Shown here piece by piece: positions 45,849 through 54,249 of a stretch of DNA of 64,000 bases. The stretch covers positions 103,042 through 167,041 of the forward strand of contig NZ_LUUB01000080.1 in assembly GCF_001641635.1 (NCBI RefSeq). The letters are read 5' to 3'. Both the position numbers and the translations under genes were made by a program. This stretch comes from Bradyrhizobium centrolobii. GTDB taxonomy: Bacteria; Pseudomonadota; Alphaproteobacteria; Rhizobiales; Xanthobacteraceae. The first letter of the stretch is position 1, and every line of letters begins with the position of its first letter. The notes under the pieces are model-generated. The model worked only from the letters and a program-made list of their open reading frames with translations, ran no database searches and was not told the DNA's origin.

Positions 45849-46805
45849 CTACGCCGCCCGCATCACCGCGTCAGCCAGCAATCCCGCAAACAACAGCAGC
45901 CCCGCGTCGCGGTTCGATTTGAACAGCCGCAGGCAGAGAGCGGGATCGTTGATCCTGAGCCGCACGATCTGCCAGGCGAGATGCAGGGCGAAGGCCAAAA
46001 GCCCGAGCCAGGCCGGCCAGTGCGCATCGCCCGATGCGAGAGCGACACCGATCAGCATCACGGCGAGCCCGTAAAACATGATCAGTGCCTGATGCGTGTG
46101 CGTGCCGAACAGGCGCGCGGTGGATTTGATGCCGATCAGCGCATCGTCCTCGGCGTCCTGATGCGCGTAGATGGTGTCATAGCCGATCACCCAGGCGATC
46201 GCGCCGGCGTAGAGCACGAGCGCCGTCACATCGATGCGGGCGAAGGTCACCGCAAACCCCATCAAGGCGCCCCAGGAGAAGGCGAGGCCGAGCACGATCT
46301 GCGGCCACCAGGTGATGCGCTTCATGAAGGGATAGATCGCGACGATCACGAGCGAGGCGATGCCGGTCAGAACCGCGAAGCGGTTGAATTGCAGCAGCAC
46401 GACGAGGCCGATCAGGGCCTGCGCGACCAGGAAAGCCAACGCCTGCGTCACGCTCACCTGCCCGGACGGCAAGGGCCGCGAGCGCGTGCGCTCGACCCGG
46501 GCATCGAGGTCGCGGTCGGTGATGTCGTTCCAGGTGCATCCCGCGCCGCGCATCACGAAGGCGCCGATGAAGAACAGGACGATCGTCAGCGGCAGGCGGC
46601 CGATATCGTGCGCCATGCCGGCGGCGAGCGCCGCCGACCACCAGCATGGCATCAACAGAAGCCAGGAGCCGATCGGACGATCGAAGCGGGACAGGCGCAA
46701 ATAGGGCCGCGCCCATTGCGGCGCGACCGTATCGACCCAGTTGCCGGTGGAATCGGCAACGCGGGCGAATGCGCTAGTGCCTGGTTTTCGAAGTTCGTAA
46801 TCCAT
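45849..46805 (-). CDS. ubiA: 4-hydroxybenzoate polyprenyltransferase
   Basis: The 318-residue membrane enzyme attaches the polyprenyl tail to 4-hydroxybenzoate in ubiquinone synthesis. The first Asp-rich motif is NDITDRDLDARVERTRSRPL, and the second is YDTIYAHQDAEDD; about eight hydrophobic segments surround them. The N-terminus MDYELRKPGTSAFARVADS is unusual up to ARVADS, where the family-like part begins. A 16-bp perfect inverted repeat brackets the start codon, so the annotated ATG could be wrong or under RNA-structure control. Confidence 0.94.
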   Translation of the reverse strand: MDYELRKPGTSAFARVADSTGNWVDTVAPQWARPYLRLSRFDRPIGSWLLLMPCWWSAALAAGMAHDIGRLPLTIVLFFIGAFVMRGAGCTWNDITDRDLDARVERTRSRPLPSGQVSVTQALAFLVAQALIGLVVLLQFNRFAVLTGIASLVIVAIYPFMKRITWWPQIVLGLAFSWGALMGFAVTFARIDVTALVLYAGAIAWVIGYDTIYAHQDAEDDALIGIKSTARLFGTHTHQALIMFYGLAVMLIGVALASGDAHWPAWLGLLAFALHLAWQIVRLRINDPALCLRLFKSNRDAGLLLFAGLLADAVMRAA

Positions 46806-46836
46806 CGCAATGTATTCCGGTACGAACTTCGAAAAC
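46784..46836 (-). promoter_or_regulatory. Perfect 16-bp inverted repeat around the ubiA start codon
   Basis: GTTTTCGAAGTTCGTA at 46784-46799 is the exact reverse complement of 46821-46836. The 21-base loop contains the ubiA ATG (46803-46805) and the bases just before it. In mRNA this would form a stable stem that presents or hides the ribosome site. It could instead be a DNA-binding site or a small repeat insertion. Confidence 0.7.
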
Positions 46837-46869
46837 TATAAGGGCACTTAACTAGAAACCATAGCTCAC

Positions 46870-46946
46870 GTGCCGCTTATCGATTTGAAGTTCCCATGAG
46901 GAGTTCGCGGCAGGCACTGCAGGACCTTCAAATCAGCGGCAGGTGC
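46870..46946 (-). repeat. Imperfect inverted repeat between 46948 gene and ubiA
   Basis: The left arm CGTGCCGCTTATCGATTTGA and the right arm around CCTTCAAATCAGCGGCAGG pair except for a TATC insertion. It lies directly after the stop codon of the exported-protein gene on the minus strand. There is no T run, so it could be a transcript-stabilising hairpin rather than a terminator. Confidence 0.55.
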
Positions 46947-46947
46947 C

Positions 46948-47613
46948 TCATCGGGTCAGGACGTTGCCGTTGAGGGTGTCGAAGGTGCTGCCGCCCTTCT
47001 TGCCGGCATTAGCCTCCGGCACTGAGGCCGAGGAGCCGAGCACATCACTCAGCGAGGGGCCAGCGGGTCCGCGCTGCTGCTGCTGCATCTGCTGCGCGAC
47101 CATGCAGACTTTCTTCTGCATGGCTTCGGTGTTCTTGTGCCCGGCCTTCATCTGATCGCCGATCTGCGGCGGAATTCCGCATTTGGCGGCGTGGGTCTCG
47201 ATGTACTTGATCATCTTGACCTCGGCCTGGCTGAAATTGCCGATCAGCTTGCAGGCCTCGTCCGGCGGGGCGTGACGATCGCTCGCGGCCTTGATCAGCT
47301 TGCCGCGCTTCTCGGCCTCCTCACGCAAGGGGATGAAGGCCTTCATGCATTCCTCGCCGGGGCCGCCCTGCGTCGGCGGAGCGGCGCTGAAGCCGCCACC
47401 ACCGATGGGAGCTGCACCGTTGACGGGGAAGGATGACTGCGGCGCTGTGCCGACGGAAGCGACCGGCGCCGACCTATTGACCGGTGGAAAGGCCGAATCG
47501 GTGGTGGCGGCCTGGCCGGGCAGCGGCGCAGGGAACGCGCCCTGCGCGTAAGCACCCGCGGCGCCCATGGTCACCATGGCGGCAGTAATCGGAACCATCA
47601 AACGACGGATCAT
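46948..47613 (-). CDS. Exported protein of unknown function with four Cys
   Basis: The 221-residue product has a signal peptide (MIRRLMVPITAAMVTMGAAG) ending in AYAQ. A Pro/Ala-rich linker follows, then a helical domain with Cys in GEECMKAF, DEACKLIG, AAKCGIPP and KKVCMVAQQ, which could form two disulphides. A Gln-rich run (QQMQQQQ) and a Gly/Ser tail end the protein. Similar proteins occur in Bradyrhizobium and Rhodopseudomonas, but no function is known. Confidence 0.78.
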   Translation of the reverse strand: MIRRLMVPITAAMVTMGAAGAYAQGAFPAPLPGQAATTDSAFPPVNRSAPVASVGTAPQSSFPVNGAAPIGGGGFSAAPPTQGGPGEECMKAFIPLREEAEKRGKLIKAASDRHAPPDEACKLIGNFSQAEVKMIKYIETHAAKCGIPPQIGDQMKAGHKNTEAMQKKVCMVAQQMQQQQRGPAGPSLSDVLGSSASVPEANAGKKGGSTFDTLNGNVLTR

Positions 47614-47823
47614 GAAGGCAGTCTCTCCGGCGGGAGCTACGGGGCTCGGCGTCTTCCCAATTGAAGCGCAACCAGCGTGTTCGCGCTTTTACGATTCCCG
47701 CCAGCGCTTAACAACCCGTCGAATTAGGCAAGAGCGCGGCGCCGGGACGCACCGATGGGGCAATAATTGCCCCCGAAACTGCTGCTTTCGGTTAATAACG
47801 GCGGCAAATCGGACCCTTGAGCA

Positions 47824-48579
47824 ATGCCCTCCCACGATTTTCGCGCCCCCCGCCTCTATGTCGACGCCGATCTCGCCCAGGACGCGACCGTCCCGCTCGA
47901 CCACGACCAGAGCAACTATCTCGGCAATGTGCTGAGGCTTGGCGCCGGCGCCCCGATCCTGGCCTTCAACGGCCGCGATGGCGAGTGGCAGGCCGCGATC
48001 GAGGGCCGCAAGCGCCCTGACAGCCTCGTGATCCTCCAGCAGACCCGCCCCCAGGACAGGCTGCCCGACCTCGCCTACGTCTTTGCGCCGCTGAAGCACG
48101 CCCGGCTCGATTACATGGTCCAGAAGGCCGTGGAGATGGGCGCCGCCAGCCTGCAGCCGGTGCTGACCCGGTTCACACAGCCCTCCCGCGTCAACAGCGA
48201 GCGGATGCGTGCCAATGTGATCGAGGCGGCCGAGCAATGCGGCATCCTGAGCCTTGCCGCGGTGGCCGAGCCGGTGCCGCTGGAGCGCTTCCTCAACCAG
48301 CGCGCATCCGACCGCCTGCTGGTGTTCTGCGACGAGGCGGCCGAGGTCGAGAACCCGATTCGCGGCCTGCAAGAGGCGCGCGAGGCGGGGCACGGCATCG
48401 ACGTCCTGATCGGCCCCGAAGGGGGCTTCGCCGAGGAGGAGCGCGCGCTGCTCTCGCGACAGCCCAAAATCCTGCGGCTGGCGCTGGGGCCCCGGATCCT
48501 GCGGGCCGACACGGCGGCTGTCGCGGCGCTGGCACTGGTCCAGGCGATGCTGGGCGATTGGGGCGGTAAGACCGCCTAG
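47824..48579 (+). CDS. rsmE: 16S rRNA (uracil1498-N3)-methyltransferase
   Basis: The 251-residue SPOUT-class enzyme methylates U1498. The N-terminal PUA-like part has PRLYVDADLAQDATV and DQSNYLGNVLRLGAG. The knot region has DVLIGPEGGFAEEERALL and the C-terminal LALGPRILRADTAAVAAL, the standard RsmE signatures. It starts at an ATG after about 210 bases of divergent spacer from the exported-protein gene. Confidence 0.95.
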   Translation: MPSHDFRAPRLYVDADLAQDATVPLDHDQSNYLGNVLRLGAGAPILAFNGRDGEWQAAIEGRKRPDSLVILQQTRPQDRLPDLAYVFAPLKHARLDYMVQKAVEMGAASLQPVLTRFTQPSRVNSERMRANVIEAAEQCGILSLAAVAEPVPLERFLNQRASDRLLVFCDEAAEVENPIRGLQEAREAGHGIDVLIGPEGGFAEEERALLSRQPKILRLALGPRILRADTAAVAALALVQAMLGDWGGKTA

Positions 48580-48625
48580 AGCCAATACCTCTCGGTCGCA
48601 TCGATTGGGCCGCAGGCTCGGTCGA

Positions 48626-48740
48626 CCTCTCCCGCTTGCGGGGGAGGTCGGAGCGAAGCGCCGGGTGGGGGCTCCCTCCACATCGGGAGTATCGATTGCG
48701 GCGACACCCCACCCCACCCCTCCCCCGCAAGCGGGAGAGG
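48626..48740. repeat. CCTCTCCCGC palindromic repeat upstream of hisZ
   Basis: CCTCTCCCGCTTGCGGGGGAGG at the left and CCTCCCCCGCAAGCGGGAGA at the right form nested hairpins, with GGGGTG/CACCCC pairing inside. It occupies most of the 338-base space between rsmE and hisZ. No gene was found in the remainder. Confidence 0.8.
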
Positions 48741-48917
48741 GAGCGCACCTCGCTCGTGGCAGCAATCGAGCCCAATCCCGTTGCCCGCCAGGCGCACCGC
48801 ATTGGCTGACCGTTAAGCGATTGATCCTTTGGAGGTCGAAACCGCGTGCCGGCCATGCTAAGGGGCTGCGCCAACACCCCTTCCCTGCCCGGTTCCACCG
48901 GACGATCGGACCTTGAG

Positions 48918-50069
48918 ATGACCGCGACTGCCACCCCGAACGCTGCCGGCTCCGCCGCTTGGGCGGATACGTTGCTCCTGTCGTTCGCGCAGGCGGGCTA
49001 TCTCAGGGCCGAGCCGGCGATCCTGCAACCGGCCGAGCCGTTCCTGGACCTCTCCGGCGAGGACATCCGCAAGAGCCTCTACCTGACGACGGATCCGACC
49101 GGCGAGGAGCTCTGCCTACGCCCGGACCTGACCATCCCGGTGGCGCGCGACTACCTCGCCTCCGGCCGCGCCGGGCAGGCAGCCGGCTTCAGCTACCTTG
49201 GCCCGGTATTTCGTTACCGCAGTGGACAGGCCAGCGAATTCCTTCAAGCCGGCATCGAGTCGTTCGGCCGTCAGGATCGCGCCGCGGCCGATGCCGAGAT
49301 GCTGGCGCTGGCGCTCGAGGCGACCGCGGCCTTCGGCGTGCGCGACGTTGAGATTCGCACCGGCGACGTGGCGCTGTTCAATGCGCTGCTCGATGCGCTC
49401 AACCTCTATCCGGTCTGGCGCCGCCGCCTGATCAAGGATTTCAACCGCAAGATCAGCCTGGAGCAGGATCTGGAGCGGCTGGCCCTCGCCACGACCGCCA
49501 CCCGCAGCGAGTATGGGGGCGTGCTGGCCGCGCTCGCCGGCTCCGACCGCAAGGCGGCGCTCGCCTTCGTCACCGACCTGATGTCGATCGCCGGCACCAC
49601 CCATGTCGGCGGCCGCACTACGGCGGAGATCGCCGACCGCTTCCTCGAGCAATCGACCCTGAAGGGCGGCGCGCTGCCGCGCGAGGCGCTCGCCGCGCTG
49701 AAGCGCTTCCTGGCGATATCGGGCAATCCCGACGACGCCATCGCCGAGCTCCGCGCGCTCAGGGCCGAGGCGAAGCTCGACATCACCGCCGCGATCGACC
49801 AGTTCGAAAGCCGGATCGGCTTCATGGCGGCGCGCGGCGTCGACGTGAAACAGACGCGTTTTTCGACCGCGTTCGGGCGCGGGCTCGACTACTACACCGG
49901 CTTCGAATTCGAACTGCATCACAGGGGCAACGGCGCCGAACCGCTGGTCGCCGGCGGCCGCTACGACGGGCTGATGACCCAGCTCGGATCGGCCGAGCCG
50001 ATCCCCGCCGTCGGCTTCTCGGTCTGGGTGGATGCGCTGACCCGGATCGGCCGCAAGCTGGGAGCTTAA
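48918..50069 (+). CDS. hisZ: ATP phosphoribosyltransferase regulatory subunit
   Basis: The 383-residue protein is related to histidyl-tRNA synthetase but lacks aminoacylation function and activates short-form HisG partners. It has the class II segments RPDLTIPVARDYL, FSYLGPVFRYRSGQ and FGRGLDYYTGFEFE. The ATG at 48918 (MTATATP) is chosen over an upstream frame to 48846. The hisG gene begins three bases after its stop codon. Confidence 0.92.
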   Translation: MTATATPNAAGSAAWADTLLLSFAQAGYLRAEPAILQPAEPFLDLSGEDIRKSLYLTTDPTGEELCLRPDLTIPVARDYLASGRAGQAAGFSYLGPVFRYRSGQASEFLQAGIESFGRQDRAAADAEMLALALEATAAFGVRDVEIRTGDVALFNALLDALNLYPVWRRRLIKDFNRKISLEQDLERLALATTATRSEYGGVLAALAGSDRKAALAFVTDLMSIAGTTHVGGRTTAEIADRFLEQSTLKGGALPREALAALKRFLAISGNPDDAIAELRALRAEAKLDITAAIDQFESRIGFMAARGVDVKQTRFSTAFGRGLDYYTGFEFELHHRGNGAEPLVAGGRYDGLMTQLGSAEPIPAVGFSVWVDALTRIGRKLGA

Positions 50070-50072
50070 GTC

Positions 50073-51050
50073 ATGAGCGCGCCATTCGTCCTGGCCGTTC
50101 CCTCCAAGGGCCGCCTTCAGGAAAACGCCGAGGCTTTTTTCGCCCGCGCAGGGCTCAAGCTGTCGAAGGCCGGCGGCGCACGCGACTATCGCGGCACGAT
50201 CGCAGGCCTCGATAATGTCGAGGTCGCCTACCTCTCGGCGAGCGAGATCGCCTCGCAACTGGCCCGCGGCTTCGCGCATCTCGGCGTCACCGGGGAAGAT
50301 CTGGTGCGCGAGACCATTGCGGACGCCGACAAGCGCGTGTCGCTGATCGAGGGATTGGGCTTCGGCTACGCCGACGTCGTCGTCGCCGTGCCGCAGGCGT
50401 GGATCGATGTCCGCACCATGGCCGACCTCGACGACGTCACGACCGGTTTCCGCGAGCAGCATCACATGAGGATGCGGGTCGCGACCAAGTTCATCAACCT
50501 CACCCGCGCGTTCTTCTCGAGCCACGGCATCGTCGACTACCGCATCGTCGAAAGCGCCGGCGCGACCGAAGGCGCACCCGCAGCCGGCGCTGCCGAGCTG
50601 ATCGTCGACATCACAACAACCGGCGCGACTCTCGCCGCCAACGGATTGAGGGTGCTCGACGACGGCGTGATCCTGCGCAGCCAGGCCAATCTGGTCGCCT
50701 CCAGAGAGGCCGATTGGTCGCCGCAGGCGCGGGAGACCGCGCGCGTCATCCTGGATCACATCGCGGCGCGGGCGCGGGCCAACAAGTACCGTGAGGTCCG
50801 GACTCGCTTCCGGCAATGCGACGCCGCCCTGCTCGGCGAAGCCCACCGGCGCTTCGGCGTCGAGACCCCGTTCGGCGGGCCAACCTCCTCGGGCATGCTC
50901 ACGCTGCACTGCCCACCGGGGCAACTCTATGCGCTTGCAAGCTTCCTGCGCGAGCATGGCGCCGAGACGGTGTCGGTCGGTTCACTCGACTACGTGTTCG
51001 ACCGGGAGAACCCGCTGTTTGCCAAGCTCGAAGCCTTTCTACAGCGGTGA
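50073..51050 (+). CDS. hisG: ATP phosphoribosyltransferase
   Basis: The 325-residue enzyme carries out the first step of histidine synthesis, joining ATP and PRPP. Typical segments are LAVPSKGRLQENAEAFFARA, HLGVTGEDLVRE and the PRPP-binding ELIVDITTTGATLAANGLRV. The tight link with hisZ indicates that the two products form one complex, which also mediates feedback inhibition by histidine. Length fits the alphaproteobacterial form. Confidence 0.95.
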   Translation: MSAPFVLAVPSKGRLQENAEAFFARAGLKLSKAGGARDYRGTIAGLDNVEVAYLSASEIASQLARGFAHLGVTGEDLVRETIADADKRVSLIEGLGFGYADVVVAVPQAWIDVRTMADLDDVTTGFREQHHMRMRVATKFINLTRAFFSSHGIVDYRIVESAGATEGAPAAGAAELIVDITTTGATLAANGLRVLDDGVILRSQANLVASREADWSPQARETARVILDHIAARARANKYREVRTRFRQCDAALLGEAHRRFGVETPFGGPTSSGMLTLHCPPGQLYALASFLREHGAETVSVGSLDYVFDRENPLFAKLEAFLQR

Positions 51051-51137
51051 GCCCCAGGTTTGTTCAGCGTAGCGACAGCAAGTGGCAGCTACCATATGCT
51101 GTTCGGAACAATTGAACGCCCTTTGGAACCTTGATCG

Positions 51138-52184
51138 ATGACGCTGGGCTCTGACGTTTCCGCCCTGACCACCACCGCAGCCAGCGCCGCGGCGAAGGGG
51201 CTGTCCATTGTCGTCCCCGTCTACAACGAGGCGGCGGGACTTTCGTCCCTGCACCAGCGCATCTGCGAGCTCGCAAAGATCCTGCGGCAGCGTTATCGCC
51301 TCTCTTGCGAGGTCGTCTATGTCGACGACGGCAGCGCGGATGCGACGCTGTCGATCGCCCGCGCGCTGCCGGCCGACGCGGTCGACGTGCAGGTGGTCTC
51401 GCTGTCGCGCAATTTCGGCAAGGAGGCGGCGCTGATGGCCGGCCTCGATCATGCCCGCCGCGGCGCCGTGATGTTCATGGACGGCGACGGCCAGCATCCG
51501 CCCGCGCTGGTCGAACAGCTCGTGCGGCACTGGATCGAAGACGGCTATGACGTCGTCTATACCGCCAAGGCGCATCGCGACAACGAGACCTTCCTGCGGC
51601 GGCTCGCCGTGCACGGCTTCTACGCGCTGATCAACTGGGGCGCGCGCCAGAAGATTCCGGAGGACGCCGGCGACTTCCGCCTGCTGTCGCCACGCGCGGT
51701 CGCAGCGCTCAGGCAGCTCCCCGAGCGCAACCGCTTCTTCAAGGGGCTGGCAAGCTGGATCGGGTTCCGCCAGATCCGGGTCGACTACGAACCCGCGCCG
51801 CGCGCCCATGGCGTGACCACCTTCAACGCCGCGCGCCTGCTCGGCCTCTCGATCGAGGGCCTGACCTCGTTCTCGGTGGCGCCGCTGCGCTTTGCAAGCC
51901 TGCTCGGCGTGATCCTGGCAGGCGGCGCCTTCCTGTTCGGCCTCTCGATCCTCTGGGAAGTCTGGACCACCGGCAAGCAGGTCCCCGGCTATCCCTCGCT
52001 GGTGGTCGGCCTGATGACGATCGGCGGCGTGCAGCTCATCATGATCGGCATCGTCGGCGAATATATCGGCAAAATCCTCTCCGAGCTGAAGGCGCGCCCG
52101 ATCTACTTCGTCGCCGAGCACAGTGAAAAGCATTTCGAGACCGATAAGGCCGACGACGCCTCGAAGAGGACAGCGGCCGAATGA
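51138..52184 (+). CDS. Family 2 glycosyltransferase with two C-terminal membrane helices (GtrB/DPM1-like)
   Basis: The 348-residue protein has a GT2 domain: SIVVPVYNEAAGLSSL, VVYVDDGSADATLSIA, and the metal-binding FMDGDGQHPP. EDAGDFRLLSPRAV is typical of polyprenyl-phosphate transferases. Two hydrophobic segments follow between about residues 255 and 320. Such enzymes load a sugar onto undecaprenyl phosphate. It overlaps the deacetylase-like gene by ATGA, so the two likely act in sequence. Confidence 0.88.
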   Translation: MTLGSDVSALTTTAASAAAKGLSIVVPVYNEAAGLSSLHQRICELAKILRQRYRLSCEVVYVDDGSADATLSIARALPADAVDVQVVSLSRNFGKEAALMAGLDHARRGAVMFMDGDGQHPPALVEQLVRHWIEDGYDVVYTAKAHRDNETFLRRLAVHGFYALINWGARQKIPEDAGDFRLLSPRAVAALRQLPERNRFFKGLASWIGFRQIRVDYEPAPRAHGVTTFNAARLLGLSIEGLTSFSVAPLRFASLLGVILAGGAFLFGLSILWEVWTTGKQVPGYPSLVVGLMTIGGVQLIMIGIVGEYIGKILSELKARPIYFVAEHSEKHFETDKADDASKRTAAE

Positions 52185-53026
52185 GCGAGGCCGCGACGCC
52201 GCGGCGTATCTGGCTCTGCGCCGACGACTACGGCATCAGCCCGGGTGTCAACCGCGCCATCCGCGACCTGATCGAACGCGGCCGCCTCAATGCCACGTCG
52301 GTGATGATGGTGGGCCCTGCGGTCGATTACGGCGAGATCGACGCGCTGAATGCTGCGGCGAAGGCGAGCACGCGCTGCGCGATCGGGTTGCATGTGACGC
52401 TGTCGGCGCCGTTCCGGCCGCTCACCATGCATTTCCGCCCGCTTGATGGCGACATGTTCATGCCATTTCCAAAACTGCTGCGCGCCGGTCTTGCGCGGCG
52501 GCTCGACCGCGAATTCTTTCGCGCCGAGGTGAAGGCGCAACTGGCGGCGTTCGCGGAGGCCTTCGGGCGCGCACCGGATTTCGTCGACGGCCATCAGCAT
52601 GTGCAGCTCTTTCCACAGGTGCGCGACGGCTTCGTCGATGCAGTCAGCGAAGCCGCGCCGAAAGCCTGGGTGCGTCAGGGTGGCCGCGACCTGCCGCTGG
52701 CGCAGCGGCTGGCCTCGCCGAAGGCGCTGGTGCTCGATATCTTCAGCGCGCAATTCCGCCAGCGCGCGCGCCGTGCCGGCCTCAGCTTCAATCCCGGCTT
52801 TGCCGGCGCCTACGACTTCACCCGGGCCGCCGATTTCGGCAAGCTGATGCGACAATTCCTCGAAGGCTTGTCGGATGGCGGCCTCGTGATGTGCCATCCG
52901 GGCTTCGTCGACGACACTCTCACCGGCATCGACCCGATGACCGACGTCCGCGAACGCGAGCACACCTATCTTGCGAGCGAGGCTTTCGCGCGCCTGCTTG
53001 CGTCAGCCAATGTGACATTGGGGTGA
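52181..53026 (+). CDS. ChbG/HpnK (YdjC)-family carbohydrate deacetylase
   Basis: The 281-residue protein has the metal and catalytic motifs of the YdjC fold: CADDYGISPGVNRAI, GLHVTLSAPFRP, VDGHQHVQLFPQVRDG, and LVMCHPGF near the C-terminus. Family members deacetylate N-acetyl sugars, and HpnK sits in hopanoid clusters; no hopanoid genes are seen here. Coupling to a GT2 gene suggests that a polyprenyl-linked N-acetyl sugar is the substrate, which is inference. Confidence 0.87.
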   Translation: MSEAATPRRIWLCADDYGISPGVNRAIRDLIERGRLNATSVMMVGPAVDYGEIDALNAAAKASTRCAIGLHVTLSAPFRPLTMHFRPLDGDMFMPFPKLLRAGLARRLDREFFRAEVKAQLAAFAEAFGRAPDFVDGHQHVQLFPQVRDGFVDAVSEAAPKAWVRQGGRDLPLAQRLASPKALVLDIFSAQFRQRARRAGLSFNPGFAGAYDFTRAADFGKLMRQFLEGLSDGGLVMCHPGFVDDTLTGIDPMTDVREREHTYLASEAFARLLASANVTLG

Positions 53027-53147
53027 AACCGAAGGCAAGCCGGGGGGCAGCTTGTCGCATACCGAAATTTAATGCGCGCGCCACTGTTGGGGCCACAATG
53101 GAACCCTACATCTTTGTCGCGCTTGTTTCGCGCGAGGGAGACTGATC

Positions 53148-53969
53148 ATGACGCCCCAGGAACGCCAGCTCGTGGACGAGCTTTTCGACCGGCTTTCGAA
53201 ACTCGAGAATGCACCGCGCGATCCCGATGCGATCGCCGCGATTTCCGATGGCCTGCGCAAGGCGCCCGGCGCGATCTATGCGCTGGTGCAGACCGTGCTG
53301 TTGCAGGACGAAGCGCTGAAGCGCGCCCATGCCCGCATCCAGGAACTGGAGGCGGCGCACGCGCCCGAGCAGGCGCAGTCCGGCGGCTTCCTGGACTCCA
53401 TGCGCGAGAGCCTGTTCGGATCCAGCCCCTCGCGCGGATCGGTTCCGAATGTGCCGCCGCGTGAATCGCGGCCGGTGTGGAATAGCGGCCAGGCGATGCA
53501 GCAGGCGCAGCCGGGTTATGGCCAGCCGCCTTACGGACAGGCTTATGGTCAGGGTCAGGGCTATGGCGCTCCGCCGGTCGGCGGTGGCGGCGGCTCCTTC
53601 CTCGGCACGGCCGCAGCAGCGGCGGCGGGCGTCGTCGGTGGCTCGCTGTTGCTCTCCAGCATCCGCAACATGATGGGCGGACCGCATCAGCAGGCCTTTG
53701 GCGACACCACCATCATCGAGGAACGCGGTGGCGGCAGCCCGTGGGGCGGCAGCGACCAGTCCGGCGGCTCGCTCGCGCGCGACGCCGGCGTCAACGATAT
53801 CGGATCGAGCCGCCGCGACGACTCCCGCCAGGGCTTCGCCGACCAGGCGTCGAACAACGATCGCAATGACGACGACCAGAACTACGACGACGATCACGAC
53901 GACAACACCGACATGGCCGACGACAGCGATTTCGGCGGCGACGATGACGGCGGCAGCGATTACGCGTGA
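53148..53969 (+). CDS. DUF2076 family protein
   Basis: The 273-residue protein begins MTPQERQLVDELFDRLSKLE with a helical domain and QTVLLQDEALKRAHARIQEL, the DUF2076 signature. A Gln/Gly/Tyr-rich stretch follows (GQPPYGQAYGQGQGYG), then a short hydrophobic Ala/Gly segment and an acidic tail dominated by Asp. It resembles membrane-associated or aggregation-prone proteins of unknown function. A GAGGGAGA lies before the ATG, and a terminator follows. Confidence 0.88.
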   Translation: MTPQERQLVDELFDRLSKLENAPRDPDAIAAISDGLRKAPGAIYALVQTVLLQDEALKRAHARIQELEAAHAPEQAQSGGFLDSMRESLFGSSPSRGSVPNVPPRESRPVWNSGQAMQQAQPGYGQPPYGQAYGQGQGYGAPPVGGGGGSFLGTAAAAAAGVVGGSLLLSSIRNMMGGPHQQAFGDTTIIEERGGGSPWGGSDQSGGSLARDAGVNDIGSSRRDDSRQGFADQASNNDRNDDDQNYDDDHDDNTDMADDSDFGGDDDGGSDYA

Positions 53970-53984
53970 TCGAAACTCCAACGC

Positions 53985-54013
53985 AAAGGGCCGTTCGATG
54001 AGCGGCCCTTTTT
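53985..54013 (+). terminator. Intrinsic terminator after the DUF2076 gene
   Basis: AAAGGGCCG and CGGCCCTTT form a 9-bp stem around a loop of about nine bases, followed by a T run. It lies 16 bases after the stop codon. Confidence 0.85.
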
Positions 54014-54037
54014 CTATGCCTCTTGCTCAGAACTCTT

Positions 54038-54240
54038 CCTTCTCCCCTTGTGGGAGAAGGTGGCAAAGGCGGCGTTCAGCCGCCGTTTCTTAGAAGCGCC
54101 GATGCTTCGCATCGGCTATGGCGCTGGATGAGGGGTCTCTTTCCACGAATTCAATTGCACGAGATGCATGCGCGGAGAGAGACCCCTCACCCGGCTTCGC
54201 TTTCAGCGAAGCCACCCTCTCCCACAAGGGGAGAGGGTAA
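54038..54240. repeat. Long palindromic repeat, copy A (about 200 bp)
   Basis: It begins CCTTCTCCCCTTGTGGGAGA and ends CCTCTCCCACAAGGGGAGAG. Inside are hairpins around GGCGGC...GCCGCC and CGATGCTTCGCATCG and the segment GGAGAGAGACCCCTCACCCG. Copy B at 56224-56424 matches it over nearly the full length in the same orientation. Confidence 0.9.
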
Positions 54241-54249
54241 GAAAGCGTC

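Noticed and set aside
48600..48760. Possible CRISPR-like array from repeated CCTCTCCC and GGGGAGG words
   Set aside because: The words are arms of palindromes, spacing is irregular and no cas gene is present.
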